The position numbers and the translations under genes are program-made. Of a stretch of 64,000 nucleotides of DNA, positions 25,801 to 33,960 are shown one piece after another (position 1 is the first letter of the stretch; each line of letters starts with the position of its first letter). The notes under the pieces were generated by a model that saw nothing but the letters and a program-made list of their open reading frames with translations, ran no database searches and had not been told where the DNA came from. This DNA comes from Myxococcota bacterium (lineage in GTDB: Bacteria > Myxococcota_A > Polyangia > Polyangiales > Polyangiaceae), in the NCBI GenBank assembly GCA_963169915.1, contig CAUJEM010000166.1:1-64000 (forward strand). The letters run 5' to 3'.

Positions 25801-26202
25801 CGCCAGCTCCGCCCGGGCTGTGGAACGCTCGAGTACTGCGCCCCAGAGATCCTCGGCGTCGTCCCGGACGGCTGCCACCCCGAGCCCATGGCGGCCGACC
25901 TCTACGCCTTCGCCTGTATGGCCTTCGAGCTGCTCACGGCGGACTCCCTCTTCCAAGGAGAGGACGAGACCAGCTTGATGTCCGCGCACTTGTCCCACGA
26001 CGGCTGGCCTGCGCGCCTCCGGCAGCTCGCCCTCGTGCCAGACTACCAGGAGCTCGCCATCGTGCTCGCCGCCTGCCTCCGGCGTGATCCGCGCGACCGC
26101 CCCACCACGACGGAGCTCCGGCCCGCCCTGGCCCAGGTCGGCAGGGCGCTCACGCACGCCACCTGGCCCCTACGCGCCGCGGAGCTCCGGGTCACGGCCT
26201 AG
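22834..26202 (+). CDS. Large protein with C-terminal Hanks-type Ser/Thr kinase domain
   Basis: 1122 residues. Residues ~1-825 are helical, Leu/Ala/Arg-rich and HEAT/ARM-like in periodicity, with no recognised domain. The kinase domain starts near 830 (YVVRALGSGGTSSVFLAR glycine loop), with the ATP-anchoring Lys at 866 (FALKV), HLDIKPSN at 964-971, DFG at 984-986 and GTLEYCAPE. HRD is HLD, but the catalytic Asp, Lys and Asn are present, so activity is likely. Having the kinase at the C-terminus, with no transmembrane segment, is the reverse of the common PknB layout. Gly-rich loop has SGG rather than a full GxGxxG. The chemoreceptor gene begins 30 bp after its stop. Probably cytoplasmic, with a long regulatory or scaffold N-terminus. 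Confidence 0.9.
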   Translation: MRPRINPIEALVLLPRQTEPQERLASWRQTIAALGHAVRVTGPPPLDALDVADVSRAVEAALATGLADDLGFIAPGPAAVALYELMAALPQGRLRRELARRVFTRLYEGTATTFAAVATRMALGSARALDTTTLRARVSLVFDLPIGTAVNVDALALTLLSRRELLERWVVRAASGSLPARRLAAKLLEHAAREAVMRTQQGDPQTRDLLSEGVVREPFLQLLADREPLVWRHAAVARGLLSTVDPRLADQLDQSLDPSLSPTEWRRAAVSFVAQCAITPHDSLPQCRALLVSDILVRDPGMAATMVWGLPRVIESEPDTAEALLDELADTRRADVAEATATLLRDVASPAFGMRAAATLRAVLSHRLSSETEAQRVMTERALRSLDRERSEEDSLSDLARRALTAYEAQGARAAHEVAVQAVAAAERALHRMEVFGRLGDPVLPELLGVLDELDANVLERTRLWDMLLLARKPGEVEAPLPELERVYDRLGGWLLGTERPSDEPSSGELLLEHRRLRCLLHLIDAETAQRSDGEETGQRVKERVRYALRVLLEKCAAGVAPSTMRILYASLARTFDAAVREGVAEPSELFLLLLRHVSDRSSCEAVAEASTNPDISEALTAYAKFLNVAAPRDAMDSIADLDVGSLGLFQPDDESSTAARFVALSRGIASGGSYRGEALRQVVLRLGRTLEAIASARGLTELVETSGGEPLVELLSSTQDLRHLMQRASRRVIEDDAGSAIAVVTEVAPLPALVERAVTAGVPGNPLQMSMAIGEIVADLPEPLADAIRRVISRIERLPVECNSDVFAIPLEKRRTTLPDWLLPRRTLGAFYVVRALGSGGTSSVFLARRNEERNEARAESFALKVPEYDPTTARSLSEQEFLQLFKEEAGALLSLPAHPNLAKFVTFDLAARPKPILVMELIKGLSLERLIRSRALDVARAFALLDGVLQGLEAMHGAAVGHLDIKPSNVILRDNQTPVLVDFGLSGRQLRPGCGTLEYCAPEILGVVPDGCHPEPMAADLYAFACMAFELLTADSLFQGEDETSLMSAHLSHDGWPARLRQLALVPDYQELAIVLAACLRRDPRDRPTTTELRPALAQVGRALTHATWPLRAAELRVTA

Positions 26203-26212
26203 GGCCTTGTGC

Positions 26213-26218
26213 TAGGGT
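26213..26218 (+). promoter_or_regulatory. -10-like TAGGGT before the chemoreceptor gene
   Basis: TAGGGT ends 14 nt before the ATG at 26233 and overlaps an alternative upstream GTG (26209), which argues for the ATG. Confidence 0.4.
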
Positions 26219-26232
26219 CGGCGGCGCGCGCC

Positions 26233-28227
26233 ATGCCGTCACTCAGCGTCCGAGGCAAAATCATGGGCACGATCGCCATCGTGTCGCTCGTGGTCTTGGC
26301 GCTCGGCGCCTACGCCTCCATCAACGCCGTGCGGGAGGCACGCCACCAGGGGCGCTACTTGGCGGCTCCCTTCCAGCGCTACGTGACCCAGCTCGATACC
26401 GGCGGGAGCCCAGAGTACGCCGTCGCCCGGCTCCTCGCCGCGGATCCCGGCCTGGTCACGGCGATGGAGGCCGACGACTTCGAGCAAGCGGCGCTGGTGA
26501 TGCGGCGCCTGGTGGAGCCGCTGCAGGGCAGCATCACGCCGGACTACCTCACCGTCTCGGACGAGGCCGGCGCCACGCTCAAGGCCAACGGCCTCACCCC
26601 CGTCACCGAAGATCAGTGGCGCGTCAGCCGGCTCTTCCAAGACCTGCGGGAGGGCAAGACCGTCCGCTCCAAGATCGCGGTCATCGCGCGCAAGGCCTAC
26701 CGCGTCTCGGGCGCCCCCATCCGCGCCGCCGACGGCCGCATCGTTGGGGCCGTGATGCTCGCGCGAGCGCTCGTCAACCAGTTCTGGGACATCGCCAACG
26801 CCTCGGGGTCCGCGGTGGCGTCGCAGCAGCACCGGTTCAGCCTGGTGAAGGAGGACCGGGTCATCGCCAGCGTCCTCCCGCGGGAAGATCAGGACGCCCT
26901 CATCAAGGCCATCGCGGAGCCGCGCCAGATCCGGGAGGGCTCGCAGAGCTTGACCGTGCTGGAGCTCAATGGCCGCACCTATGATTTCCACGAGGCCCCG
27001 CTCGTGGGCTACGAGCGCGCGGCCGATCCCGCCACCAATGAGGTGGGGGTGCTCTACCTGATGAAAGAGCGCACGGACGACCTCGCGGAGCTGCGTCAAG
27101 CCTACCTCTACCTCGGCGGGAGCTTCGTCGTCGCCCTCGCGCTCGCCATCGGGGTGGGCTACCTGCTCTCCGGGCAGATCACGCGCCCGCTGGCGCGCTA
27201 CATCTCCGCCACGCGCGCGCTCTCCGAGGGCCAAGCGGATCTCACCCAGCGCCTCGACGTGGCGACGCACGACGAGCTGGGGCTGCTGGCGGAGAACCTC
27301 AACCGCGTCTTCGCCACCATCCATGGGCTGGCCTTGGGCGTGCAGCGCACCGCCTTCCAGGTCAACGCGAGCAGCGGCGAGATCAGCGCCGTCGCCAAGC
27401 AGATGAACGACGGCTCTCGGGAGCAGGCCGGCAAGATCAGCGGCTCCACCGCGGCCGTCACCGAGCTGTCGAGCAGCATCCAGCAGGTCGCCGAGAACGC
27501 CGCGGAGGCCACCCGGACGGCCAAGGCCAGCGGGGAGGCCGTCAGCAGGGCGATCGCGCGGCTCTCGAGGATCCGCAAGACGGTGGAGGACGCCGCCCGG
27601 CGCATCAGCACGCTCGGTGAGAGCGGCAAGCGCATCGGCAACATCGTCGAGGTCATCCGACAGATCAGCGAGCAGACCAGCATGCTGGCGCTCAACGCGG
27701 CCATCGAGGCGGCCCACGCCGGAGAGCACGGCCGGGGCTTTGCGGTCGTCGCCGATGAGGTCAGCTCCCTCGCCAAGCGCGTCGGGCAGAGCGCCAAGGA
27801 CATCGAGGATCTCATCGCCACCCTCCGAGATCAGACCGGCGAGGCCGTCGTGGTGATGCAGGCGGGGACGCAGGAGGTCGAAGAGGGGACGCACCTCGTG
27901 GAGGCGACCCTCGCGGACCTCAAGACGCTCATCAGCGTCATCGACGACACCGCCTCGGCCGTCCAGGAGCAAGCCATCGCCTCCGACGAGATTGCCAGGA
28001 ACATGGACGCGGTCCAGCGCATCGCCACCGAGGTGCTCGCCTCGAGTGAGAACGCGGTCGAGCGGGGAGACCACCTCCAAGAGCTCGCGCTCGAGCTCGA
28101 GCGCAGCGTCCGTGGCTTCAAGCTCGACCCTTCGCGGCTCGAGCAGGACGACCAGGAGCCGGTCGCGGCGCTCCCAGGCTCCGAGCGGCAGCGCGCCCTA
28201 CCGCACCGGCGCCCTCGCGGCGGCTGA
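26233..28227 (+). CDS. Methyl-accepting chemotaxis protein
   Basis: 664 residues. Signal-transducing chemoreceptor: TM1 at ~12-32 (IAIVSLVVLALGAYASI), a ~260-residue periplasmic sensor domain of Cache-like appearance, TM2 at ~294-315 (FVVALALAIGVGYLLSG), HAMP (TRPLARYISATRALSEG...), and a C-terminal signalling helical hairpin with the tip EQTSMLALNAAIEAAHAGEHGRGF...VVADEV at about 475-510. No C-terminal CheR/CheB pentapeptide is visible. The ligand is unknown. No che genes lie in the window, so the receptor must use a remote chemosensory cluster. It starts 30 bp after the kinase gene, with a -10-like hexamer in between, so it may be transcribed independently or with the kinase. Convergent with the L,D-transpeptidase gene. 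Confidence 0.95.
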   Translation: MPSLSVRGKIMGTIAIVSLVVLALGAYASINAVREARHQGRYLAAPFQRYVTQLDTGGSPEYAVARLLAADPGLVTAMEADDFEQAALVMRRLVEPLQGSITPDYLTVSDEAGATLKANGLTPVTEDQWRVSRLFQDLREGKTVRSKIAVIARKAYRVSGAPIRAADGRIVGAVMLARALVNQFWDIANASGSAVASQQHRFSLVKEDRVIASVLPREDQDALIKAIAEPRQIREGSQSLTVLELNGRTYDFHEAPLVGYERAADPATNEVGVLYLMKERTDDLAELRQAYLYLGGSFVVALALAIGVGYLLSGQITRPLARYISATRALSEGQADLTQRLDVATHDELGLLAENLNRVFATIHGLALGVQRTAFQVNASSGEISAVAKQMNDGSREQAGKISGSTAAVTELSSSIQQVAENAAEATRTAKASGEAVSRAIARLSRIRKTVEDAARRISTLGESGKRIGNIVEVIRQISEQTSMLALNAAIEAAHAGEHGRGFAVVADEVSSLAKRVGQSAKDIEDLIATLRDQTGEAVVVMQAGTQEVEEGTHLVEATLADLKTLISVIDDTASAVQEQAIASDEIARNMDAVQRIATEVLASSENAVERGDHLQELALELERSVRGFKLDPSRLEQDDQEPVAALPGSERQRALPHRRPRGG

Positions 28228-28236
28228 GCTAGCCCC

Positions 28237-28258
28237 GCACCCCCGCGCTCAGGGGTGC
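28237..28258. terminator. Hairpin between chemoreceptor and L,D-transpeptidase genes
   Basis: GCACCCC (28237-28243) pairs with GGGGTGC (28252-28258), loop eight. It includes the L,D-transpeptidase stop codon. Possible bidirectional terminator without T-run. Confidence 0.45.
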
Positions 28259-29871
28259 ACGAACAGGATCGTCCCCTTCAGGTGGACCATGGCGCCGTGC
28301 CAGCCCACCGGCACCGCGGGGGAGGTCCAGTGAAAGACGCGGCGCGCGTCCTCGGGGGCCAGGTTGATGCAGCCGTGGCTCTTGGGCACGCCGAAGCGAT
28401 CGTGCCAGTAGGCGCCGTGCAGGGCGTAGCCCTCCTTGTCGAAGTACTGCACGTAGGGCACGTCGCGCAGCTCGAACTCCTCGCCGACCTCGTCGGAGTC
28501 CATGGTGGCGGTGAGGTGCTTGGTGTGGATGCGAAAGATGCCGCGCTTGGTGGCGGTGGAGCGCGAGGGGTCCTCGAGCCCGGCCTCCCCGGTGGAGATC
28601 AGCGTGGCGTACACCGGCTCGGTGCCCTCCACGAGCATCAAGGTCTGCTTGGTGATGTTGATGTCGATCCAGCGCTCCCCCTGCGTGCCCCACTTCGGCA
28701 TCCGGCGGATCGGATCGAGGCGAGAGGCGTCTCGGTCGCTGAGCCAGCCCCCGGCCGCGACCTCGTAGTGTAGCCGACCCCTGAAAAATTGCTGTCTTCC
28801 CGTGAGCTGCACCGCGCCGCGGTAGGGCGCCGTGGGCCCCTCCTCGAGCGCTCTGCCCTTGAGTTGCCAGTAGCGAGCGCCCTCACGCCGGACGATGGCG
28901 AACGGGAACTCGATGTCCTTGCCGATGCGAAAACCGTGAAACTCCGACCCCTGGATCGGGCGGAGCCGATCGGTCGGGACGATGCCCAGCTCGGTCGTCA
29001 GGCCGTAGCGGCGCCCCTCGTAGAGGAAGGTCTCGAGCAGGCTGTAGCCGAGCTTCGGCTTCATGCGCCCCAGCACCGCGCCGTCGAGCTCCCTCGGCCG
29101 CCCGGTGAGGCTCGGTGACGGCTGACCCCCTTGCAAGAACCGAGGGACGCCCTCCGTGCGGCGCGCTCGCCAGGCCTCCGCGGGATCGGGCGGCGTCCCA
29201 GGTCCGCCGAGCCAGACGTGCTGCGCGTAGCTGGCGCCCACCTCGCCGGGCGCCTGGAGCCACTCGGACATGCGCGCCTCGAGATCCCCCTCGGCCGCTC
29301 GGAGCTCCTCCGGGCTCGGGAGCTTGCCGTACACCGGGCCCGGCCGCCGCACGATGCCGTAAATGTAGGGCAAGCGCCGGCTGAGCTCTGGCAGGCGCTT
29401 CTCCATCGCCGCGACGAGCGGGCTCGAGCCGTCGAGGGTGGCCTCCTTACCGAGGCACACGAACCCGATCGGCTCGATCGGCTGCCACCCTCCCGGACAG
29501 CCCTCCCTCCCCGCCTCCGCGCCTCGTACGGGCGCGGAGGATCCGAGCCGCAAGTAGCCCAGCTTCGCGGAGGAGGGCGCTGGCCGCTCGTAGACGTAAG
29601 TCCGAAAGCTGCTGGCGTACACGCGCGCGGCGCCGGGCTTGATGAGCGTGGCGCTCACCGGGTGCTCGACGCCGTCGAGGTCGACGGCAGGCACCACGAG
29701 GGGAGCGCTGCCCTGCTGCGACGCGCTCGCGGAGGCGTCCGCCGGCGGCGCTGCGCCAGGCGCGCCCTGCACAGAGGCTCCAGGGGCCGCGGCGGCGCCA
29801 GCGGGCTCGGCCCCCCGCGAGCAGGCGCTGAGGGTCGCGGCGATCAGCAGCACCGTGGGCGCGGTCCGCAT
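28249..29871 (-). CDS. L,D-transpeptidase (YkuD) lipoprotein
   Basis: 540 residues. Signal peptide MRTAPTVLLIAATLSAC with lipobox, then a Gly/Ala/Ser tether. A central region of ~280 residues includes SH3-like strands (RTYVYERPAPSSAKLGYLRLGSS). The YkuD catalytic domain is C-terminal: HGAYWHDRFGVPKSHGCINL with His near 480 and catalytic Cys501 in SHGC. Such enzymes make 3-3 peptidoglycan cross-links or attach proteins to peptidoglycan in the periplasm. Its start is at 29871; a longer frame reaching 29940 would overlap the divergent promoter region. The first ~20 codons of that longer frame are low-quality. Divergent from the four-helix membrane protein. Confidence 0.93.
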   Translation of the reverse strand: MRTAPTVLLIAATLSACSRGAEPAGAAAAPGASVQGAPGAAPPADASASASQQGSAPLVVPAVDLDGVEHPVSATLIKPGAARVYASSFRTYVYERPAPSSAKLGYLRLGSSAPVRGAEAGREGCPGGWQPIEPIGFVCLGKEATLDGSSPLVAAMEKRLPELSRRLPYIYGIVRRPGPVYGKLPSPEELRAAEGDLEARMSEWLQAPGEVGASYAQHVWLGGPGTPPDPAEAWRARRTEGVPRFLQGGQPSPSLTGRPRELDGAVLGRMKPKLGYSLLETFLYEGRRYGLTTELGIVPTDRLRPIQGSEFHGFRIGKDIEFPFAIVRREGARYWQLKGRALEEGPTAPYRGAVQLTGRQQFFRGRLHYEVAAGGWLSDRDASRLDPIRRMPKWGTQGERWIDINITKQTLMLVEGTEPVYATLISTGEAGLEDPSRSTATKRGIFRIHTKHLTATMDSDEVGEEFELRDVPYVQYFDKEGYALHGAYWHDRFGVPKSHGCINLAPEDARRVFHWTSPAVPVGWHGAMVHLKGTILFVHP

Positions 29872-29885
29872 GCCGCCGCCATGGC

Positions 29886-29891
29886 ATGCTA
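29886..29891 (-). promoter_or_regulatory. -10-like TAGCAT before the L,D-transpeptidase gene
   Basis: On the minus strand TAGCAT ends 14 nt before the ATG at 29871. Confidence 0.4.
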
Positions 29892-29971
29892 CGCTGGATC
29901 CCGCAACAATTCTGCCGAGGCGAGCGGCGAGGCCCCCCACCGTCGTGCTGTGGAACGCCTCGCCGCTTGGC

Positions 29972-29977
29972 TATGCT
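29972..29977 (+). promoter_or_regulatory. -10-like TATGCT before the membrane protein gene
   Basis: TATGCT ends 13 nt before the ATG at 29991, which also has GGGAG at six bases; this supports that start over earlier ATGs. Confidence 0.5.
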
Positions 29978-29990
29978 CTCGGGAGCCGCG

Positions 29991-30938
29991 ATGCGGATCT
30001 CGCACCACACCCAGGACAGCGTCACGCTCGAGGCGGCGCGGCGCGCCCCCGCCAGCGCCTTCTCTGCGCTCCTCTTCGGGTGCGCCGCGCTGCTCCCGCT
30101 GCTCGCCCCAGGCCCGTGGACCCTCCCACGACTCGCGACGGCGCTGACGCTGCTCGGCGTGGCCACCGCCCTCACGCGACGCTGGTGGGGCCCTCCCGAT
30201 CGCGTGGAGCTCGACCTCTCGACGGGGCACCTGCGCGCAGGCCGTCAGCGCTACCCCCTGGAGCGGGCGCGCGCTTGGGTCCTGCGCGGCGCGGAGGCGC
30301 TCGACCACGAGGGCCCCGAGCGCTACCGCGTCCACCTGCTCTTCGCGGGCGGCCAGGAGGTGCTCGTCCTCGCCGACTCGAACGCCGGCGCCGTGCTCTG
30401 CGATCTGCGCGCCCTCCACGAGCGCCTGGCGCTACCGGTGCGCGCCGGCTGGGGCCTCCCGGAGGAACCTGAGCGCTGGCTTCGGCCGGCCGGGGTGCCC
30501 GCCCCGACGGGGGAGCGGTTCGTGGCGGAGCGGTCTCCCCACCAGCGTGCCACGGGCGGGCTCCTCTTGCTCGGTGGGGCGCTGACCAGCCTGCTCATGG
30601 GGCGCCTCTACCTGCTGCACGTCCTCCGAGGTGAGCCGCACCTCCCGCTGAGCGCCGTCCTCCCGCTCGGCTTCTGCGGCGCCCTCCTGCTCCTCGGTCT
30701 GAGCGTGCTGACGGACCGCAGCGAGCTGCTCGACGCCGATCGGCTCGTGCTGACGCGGCGCACGCTCGGCGTCGCCTGGCGCACCTCCACCATCCACCGC
30801 GCCCGGGTCCACGCGCTCTGGACCGTCGGCACCGTGCCCCACGTCGCGCGGCACCTCTTGCTCGATCTCGGGGACCACGTCCTCTGCGTCCCCTTCGCGC
30901 GGAGGCTCCTCCTCGACGCAACGCGCCAGCGCCCCTGA
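29991..30938 (+). CDS. Uncharacterised inner-membrane protein with four predicted helices
   Basis: 315 residues. Two pairs of hydrophobic segments: FSALLFGCAALLPLLAPG and ATALTLLGVATAL near the N-terminus, then ATGGLLLLGGALTSLLMG... and AVLPLGFCGALLLLGLSVL past residue 185. Between and after them are beta-rich cytoplasmic stretches (PDRVELDLSTGHLRAGRQRYPL; VHLLFAGGQEVLVLADSNAGA) of a PH-like or DUF-type style. No catalytic motif. ATG start with GGGAG upstream; two earlier ATGs are rejected because they precede the -10-like hexamer. Ends 51 bp before pntA. Confidence 0.7.
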   Translation: MRISHHTQDSVTLEAARRAPASAFSALLFGCAALLPLLAPGPWTLPRLATALTLLGVATALTRRWWGPPDRVELDLSTGHLRAGRQRYPLERARAWVLRGAEALDHEGPERYRVHLLFAGGQEVLVLADSNAGAVLCDLRALHERLALPVRAGWGLPEEPERWLRPAGVPAPTGERFVAERSPHQRATGGLLLLGGALTSLLMGRLYLLHVLRGEPHLPLSAVLPLGFCGALLLLGLSVLTDRSELLDADRLVLTRRTLGVAWRTSTIHRARVHALWTVGTVPHVARHLLLDLGDHVLCVPFARRLLLDATRQRP

Positions 30939-30950
30939 CGCGGCTCAATT

Positions 30951-30980
30951 CAGACATTCTTGCGGCTCTTCCCCTATGCT
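30951..30980 (+). promoter_or_regulatory. Promoter before pntA
   Basis: CAGACA (30951-30956) and TATGCT (30975-30980) are 18 bp apart; the -10 ends 9 nt before the pntA ATG at 30990. A -35/-10 pair of reasonable quality, giving a leader of a couple of bases. Confidence 0.5.
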
Positions 30981-30989
30981 GCGCCCGCC

Positions 30990-32537
30990 ATGTGGATTGG
31001 TGTCCCCCGAGAGACGGCGCCCCTCGAGCGCCGCGCCGCCGTCACCCCAGAGTCCGTTCAGAAGCTCATCGCCTCGGGCTTCGAGGTCGTGGTCGAGGCG
31101 GGCCTAGGGCTCGCCGCGGGCTACGCCGATGAGGCCTACCAGGCGGCCGGCGCGCAGGTCACGCCCGACACCGCGCGCGTCCTGTCCGCGCCGATCGTGC
31201 TCAAGGTGCGGCCCCCCACCTCAGAGGAGGTCGGCGCGCTGCAGCCGGACGCGCTCCTCATCGCGCTGCTGCAGCCAGAGCGGCGCCCCGAGCTGCTGGA
31301 GGAGCTGCGCACGCGCGGCGTGACGGCGCTCGCGCTCGAGCGTATCCCTCGGGTGACCCGCGCTCAGAAGATGGATGTGCTCAGCTCGATGGCCAACCTC
31401 GCCGGGTACCGGGCCGTGCTCGAGGCGGCCGCCCAGTTCCAGGGCTGCTTCGGCCCACAGATCACGGCCGCCGGGTCGTCACCTCCGGCGAAGGTGCTCG
31501 TCATCGGGGCGGGCGTCGCCGGCCTCGCGGCCATCTCCGCCGCGCGCGCGCTCGGCGCAGAGGTCCGCGCCTTCGACACCCGCGCCGCCGCGCGTGAGCA
31601 GGTGGAGAGCTTGGGCGCGAAGTTCTTGGAGGTGGCGCTGGAGGAGAGCGGGGACGGCGGCGGCGGCTACGCGAAGCTGATGAGCCCGGAGTTCATCGCG
31701 GCGGAGATGGCCCTCTTCCGCCAGCAGGCGCGCGAGGTGGACGTCATCATCACGACCGCCCTGGTGCCCGGCGCCAAGGCGCCGCTGCTCGTGCCCGTGG
31801 ACGTGGTGGAGTGCCTGGCGCCAGGGAGCATCATCGTCGATCTTGCGGCCGAGCAGGGCGGCAACTGCGCGCTGACGGTCGCGGACGCCGTCGTCACGCA
31901 CGGCGGCGTCAAGATCTTGGGCTTCACGGATCTCGTCAGCCGCATGGCGGCGGTGGCCAGCCGGCTGTTTGGCAACAACCTCGTCCACCTGCTCGCGGAG
32001 CTGCACGGAGCCGCCGGCCTCGTCATCGACCTCGAGAGCGAGGTGATCCGCCCCGCGCTGCTCACCCATCGCGGCGAGGTGCTGCCGCCGCCGCCACGGC
32101 GGGAGCCCTCTCCCCCGAGCAAGCGGGTCGCGCCCCCGCCCCCCACGGCGCGCTCCCCTCAGCAGGAGATCACCAGCCCCACGCGCCGCGCCTGGGGCAC
32201 GACGCTCGGAGGGATGCTGGTGCTCGCCATCATCTTCTTCTTGGGGCGCTTCGCCCCGCAGGAATTGCTCCAGCACCTGACGGTCTTCGTCCTGGCCTGC
32301 TTCGTCGGCTGGCAGGTCATCTGGAGCGTCAGCCCCTCGCTGCACACGCCGCTCATGAGCGTCACCAACGCCATCAGCGGGATCATCGTGGTCGGCGGGA
32401 TCCTCCAGGTGGGCCCAGAGCTCGACCTGGCGGGGGTCCTCGGCGCGGTCGCCGTGCTCATCGCCACCATCAACGTCGCCGGCGGCTTCCTCGTCACCCA
32501 GCGCATGCTCAAGATGTTCCACCGGGAGGCCAAGTGA
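30990..32537 (+). CDS. pntA: NAD(P) transhydrogenase alpha subunit
   Basis: 515 residues. Proton-translocating transhydrogenase alpha subunit that uses the proton gradient to reduce NADP+ with NADH. Domain I (alanine dehydrogenase/PNT, ~1-370): [21 protein letters not shown] start, [23 protein letters not shown]-like block, and [31 protein letters not shown]-binding fold. A Pro-rich linker (~365-395) leads to C-terminal membrane helices from ~402 ([16 protein letters not shown]...). Alpha1 and alpha2 parts are fused here, as in E. coli. The reading frame continues upstream to 30960, but MWIGVPRE is the family start and fits the -10 position. pntB overlaps the stop. Confidence 0.96.
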   Translation: MWIGVPRETAPLERRAAVTPESVQKLIASGFEVVVEAGLGLAAGYADEAYQAAGAQVTPDTARVLSAPIVLKVRPPTSEEVGALQPDALLIALLQPERRPELLEELRTRGVTALALERIPRVTRAQKMDVLSSMANLAGYRAVLEAAAQFQGCFGPQITAAGSSPPAKVLVIGAGVAGLAAISAARALGAEVRAFDTRAAAREQVESLGAKFLEVALEESGDGGGGYAKLMSPEFIAAEMALFRQQAREVDVIITTALVPGAKAPLLVPVDVVECLAPGSIIVDLAAEQGGNCALTVADAVVTHGGVKILGFTDLVSRMAAVASRLFGNNLVHLLAELHGAAGLVIDLESEVIRPALLTHRGEVLPPPPRREPSPPSKRVAPPPPTARSPQQEITSPTRRAWGTTLGGMLVLAIIFFLGRFAPQELLQHLTVFVLACFVGWQVIWSVSPSLHTPLMSVTNAISGIIVVGGILQVGPELDLAGVLGAVAVLIATINVAGGFLVTQRMLKMFHREAK

Positions 32538-33958
32538 TGCTGAGCGGTGGCCTGACGAGCGTCGCGTACCTGCTGGCGGGGGTGCTGTTCATCCGCAGCC
32601 TGGGCGGCCTGTCCAAGCAAGTCACCGCGAGGGCGGGCAACCTCGCGGGCATGGTGGGGATGCTGCTGGCGGTGCTCGTCACCGCCGCGACGTGGTGGCA
32701 GTCCGAGAGCCACGGCGCCCAGGGGGCGCTGCTTCTCGTGGTGGCCATCGCCATCGGGGCCGTCATCGGCGCGGTGCTCGCGCGGCGCGTCGAGATGACC
32801 GGGATGCCGGAGCTCGTGGCGATCTTGCACAGCTTCGTCGGCTTGGCAGCCGTGCTCGTCGGCGTCTCTTCGTACCTCACCAGCCAGCTCGAGCCAGGGG
32901 TGGCGCACACCGTCCACGCCGTCGAGCTGTGGCTCGGCGTGGCGGTCGGCGCCGTCACCTTCACGGGCAGCGTCGTCGCGTGGGCGAAGCTGCGCGGTAG
33001 CCTCTCCGGCAAGCCGCTGCTCCTGCCGGGGCGCCACGGCCTCAACCTGGTGCTCGCGCTCGCCATCTCGGGGCTCGCCGTCCCCTTCCACAACGCTGCA
33101 CCTCCCACTGGGCTCAGCTGGCTGCTCGTCATGGCGGCCCTCGCGGGGCTGCTCGGGGTGCACCTCGTCATGGCCATCGGCGGCGCGGACATGCCGGTGG
33201 TGGTCTCCCTGCTCAACAGCTACTCGGGGTGGGCGGCCGCGGCGTCCGGCTTCATGCTCTCCAACGACCTCCTGATCGTCACCGGCGCGCTGGTCGGCGC
33301 CAGCGGCACCATCCTCTCCATCATCATGTGCCGCGCGATGAACCGCTCCATCATGAACGTCGTGTTCGGCGGGTTCGGCGCCGGGGGCGCTGCCGCCAGC
33401 CCCGGGAGCGTCACCGGGGAGATCCAGGAGCTGTCCGGCGCCGAGCTCTCCGAGCGCCTCGCCAGCGCCAAGCAGGTCATCATCGTCCCCGGCTACGGGA
33501 TGGCCGTGGCGAGGGCACAGGCGGCGGTCAACGAGCTCGTGCGCCTGCTCACCGAGCGCGGCGTCAGCGTCCGCTTTGCCATCCATCCGGTGGCCGGCCG
33601 GCTCCCCGGGCACATGAACGTGCTCTTGGCCGAGGCAGGCGTCCCCTACGACATCGTGCTCGAGATGGAGGACATCAACGAGGACTTCTCGGACACGGAC
33701 GTGGTGCTCGTGATCGGCGCCAACGACATCGTCAACCCGAGCGCCCTCGACGATCCGGCGAGCCCCATCTTCGGGATGCCGGTGCTGGAGGTCTGGAAGA
33801 GCAAGCTGGTGGTGGTCTTCAAGCGTGGCATGGCGGCGGGCTACGCTGGCGTGGACAATCCGCTATTTTTCCACGCCAACTGCCGCATGCTCTTCGGGGA
33901 CGCCGGGAAATCCACCACGGCGCTGGTGCAAGCCGTGCGCGCCGCCAGCAGCAGCTAA
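32537..33958 (+). CDS. pntB: NAD(P) transhydrogenase beta subunit
   Basis: 473 residues. Nine or so transmembrane helices in the first ~290 residues, including [46 protein letters not shown] (membrane channel) and [27 protein letters not shown]; then a C-terminal NADP(H)-binding domain ([50 protein letters not shown]). It overlaps the pntA stop (TGATG), so the two subunits are coupled. The next gene is convergent and ends 2 bp away. Confidence 0.96.
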   Translation: MLSGGLTSVAYLLAGVLFIRSLGGLSKQVTARAGNLAGMVGMLLAVLVTAATWWQSESHGAQGALLLVVAIAIGAVIGAVLARRVEMTGMPELVAILHSFVGLAAVLVGVSSYLTSQLEPGVAHTVHAVELWLGVAVGAVTFTGSVVAWAKLRGSLSGKPLLLPGRHGLNLVLALAISGLAVPFHNAAPPTGLSWLLVMAALAGLLGVHLVMAIGGADMPVVVSLLNSYSGWAAAASGFMLSNDLLIVTGALVGASGTILSIIMCRAMNRSIMNVVFGGFGAGGAAASPGSVTGEIQELSGAELSERLASAKQVIIVPGYGMAVARAQAAVNELVRLLTERGVSVRFAIHPVAGRLPGHMNVLLAEAGVPYDIVLEMEDINEDFSDTDVVLVIGANDIVNPSALDDPASPIFGMPVLEVWKSKLVVVFKRGMAAGYAGVDNPLFFHANCRMLFGDAGKSTTALVQAVRAASSS

Positions 33959-33960
33959 GC

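Noticed and set aside
26239-28080. Long minus-strand open frame opposite the chemoreceptor
   Set aside because: Composition is His/Gly/Arg/Val-rich with no domain; the plus frame is an unmistakable MCP.
32159-33613. 484-codon minus-strand frame opposite pntA/pntB
   Set aside because: Shadow of the transhydrogenase genes, His/Asp/Arg-rich without structure.
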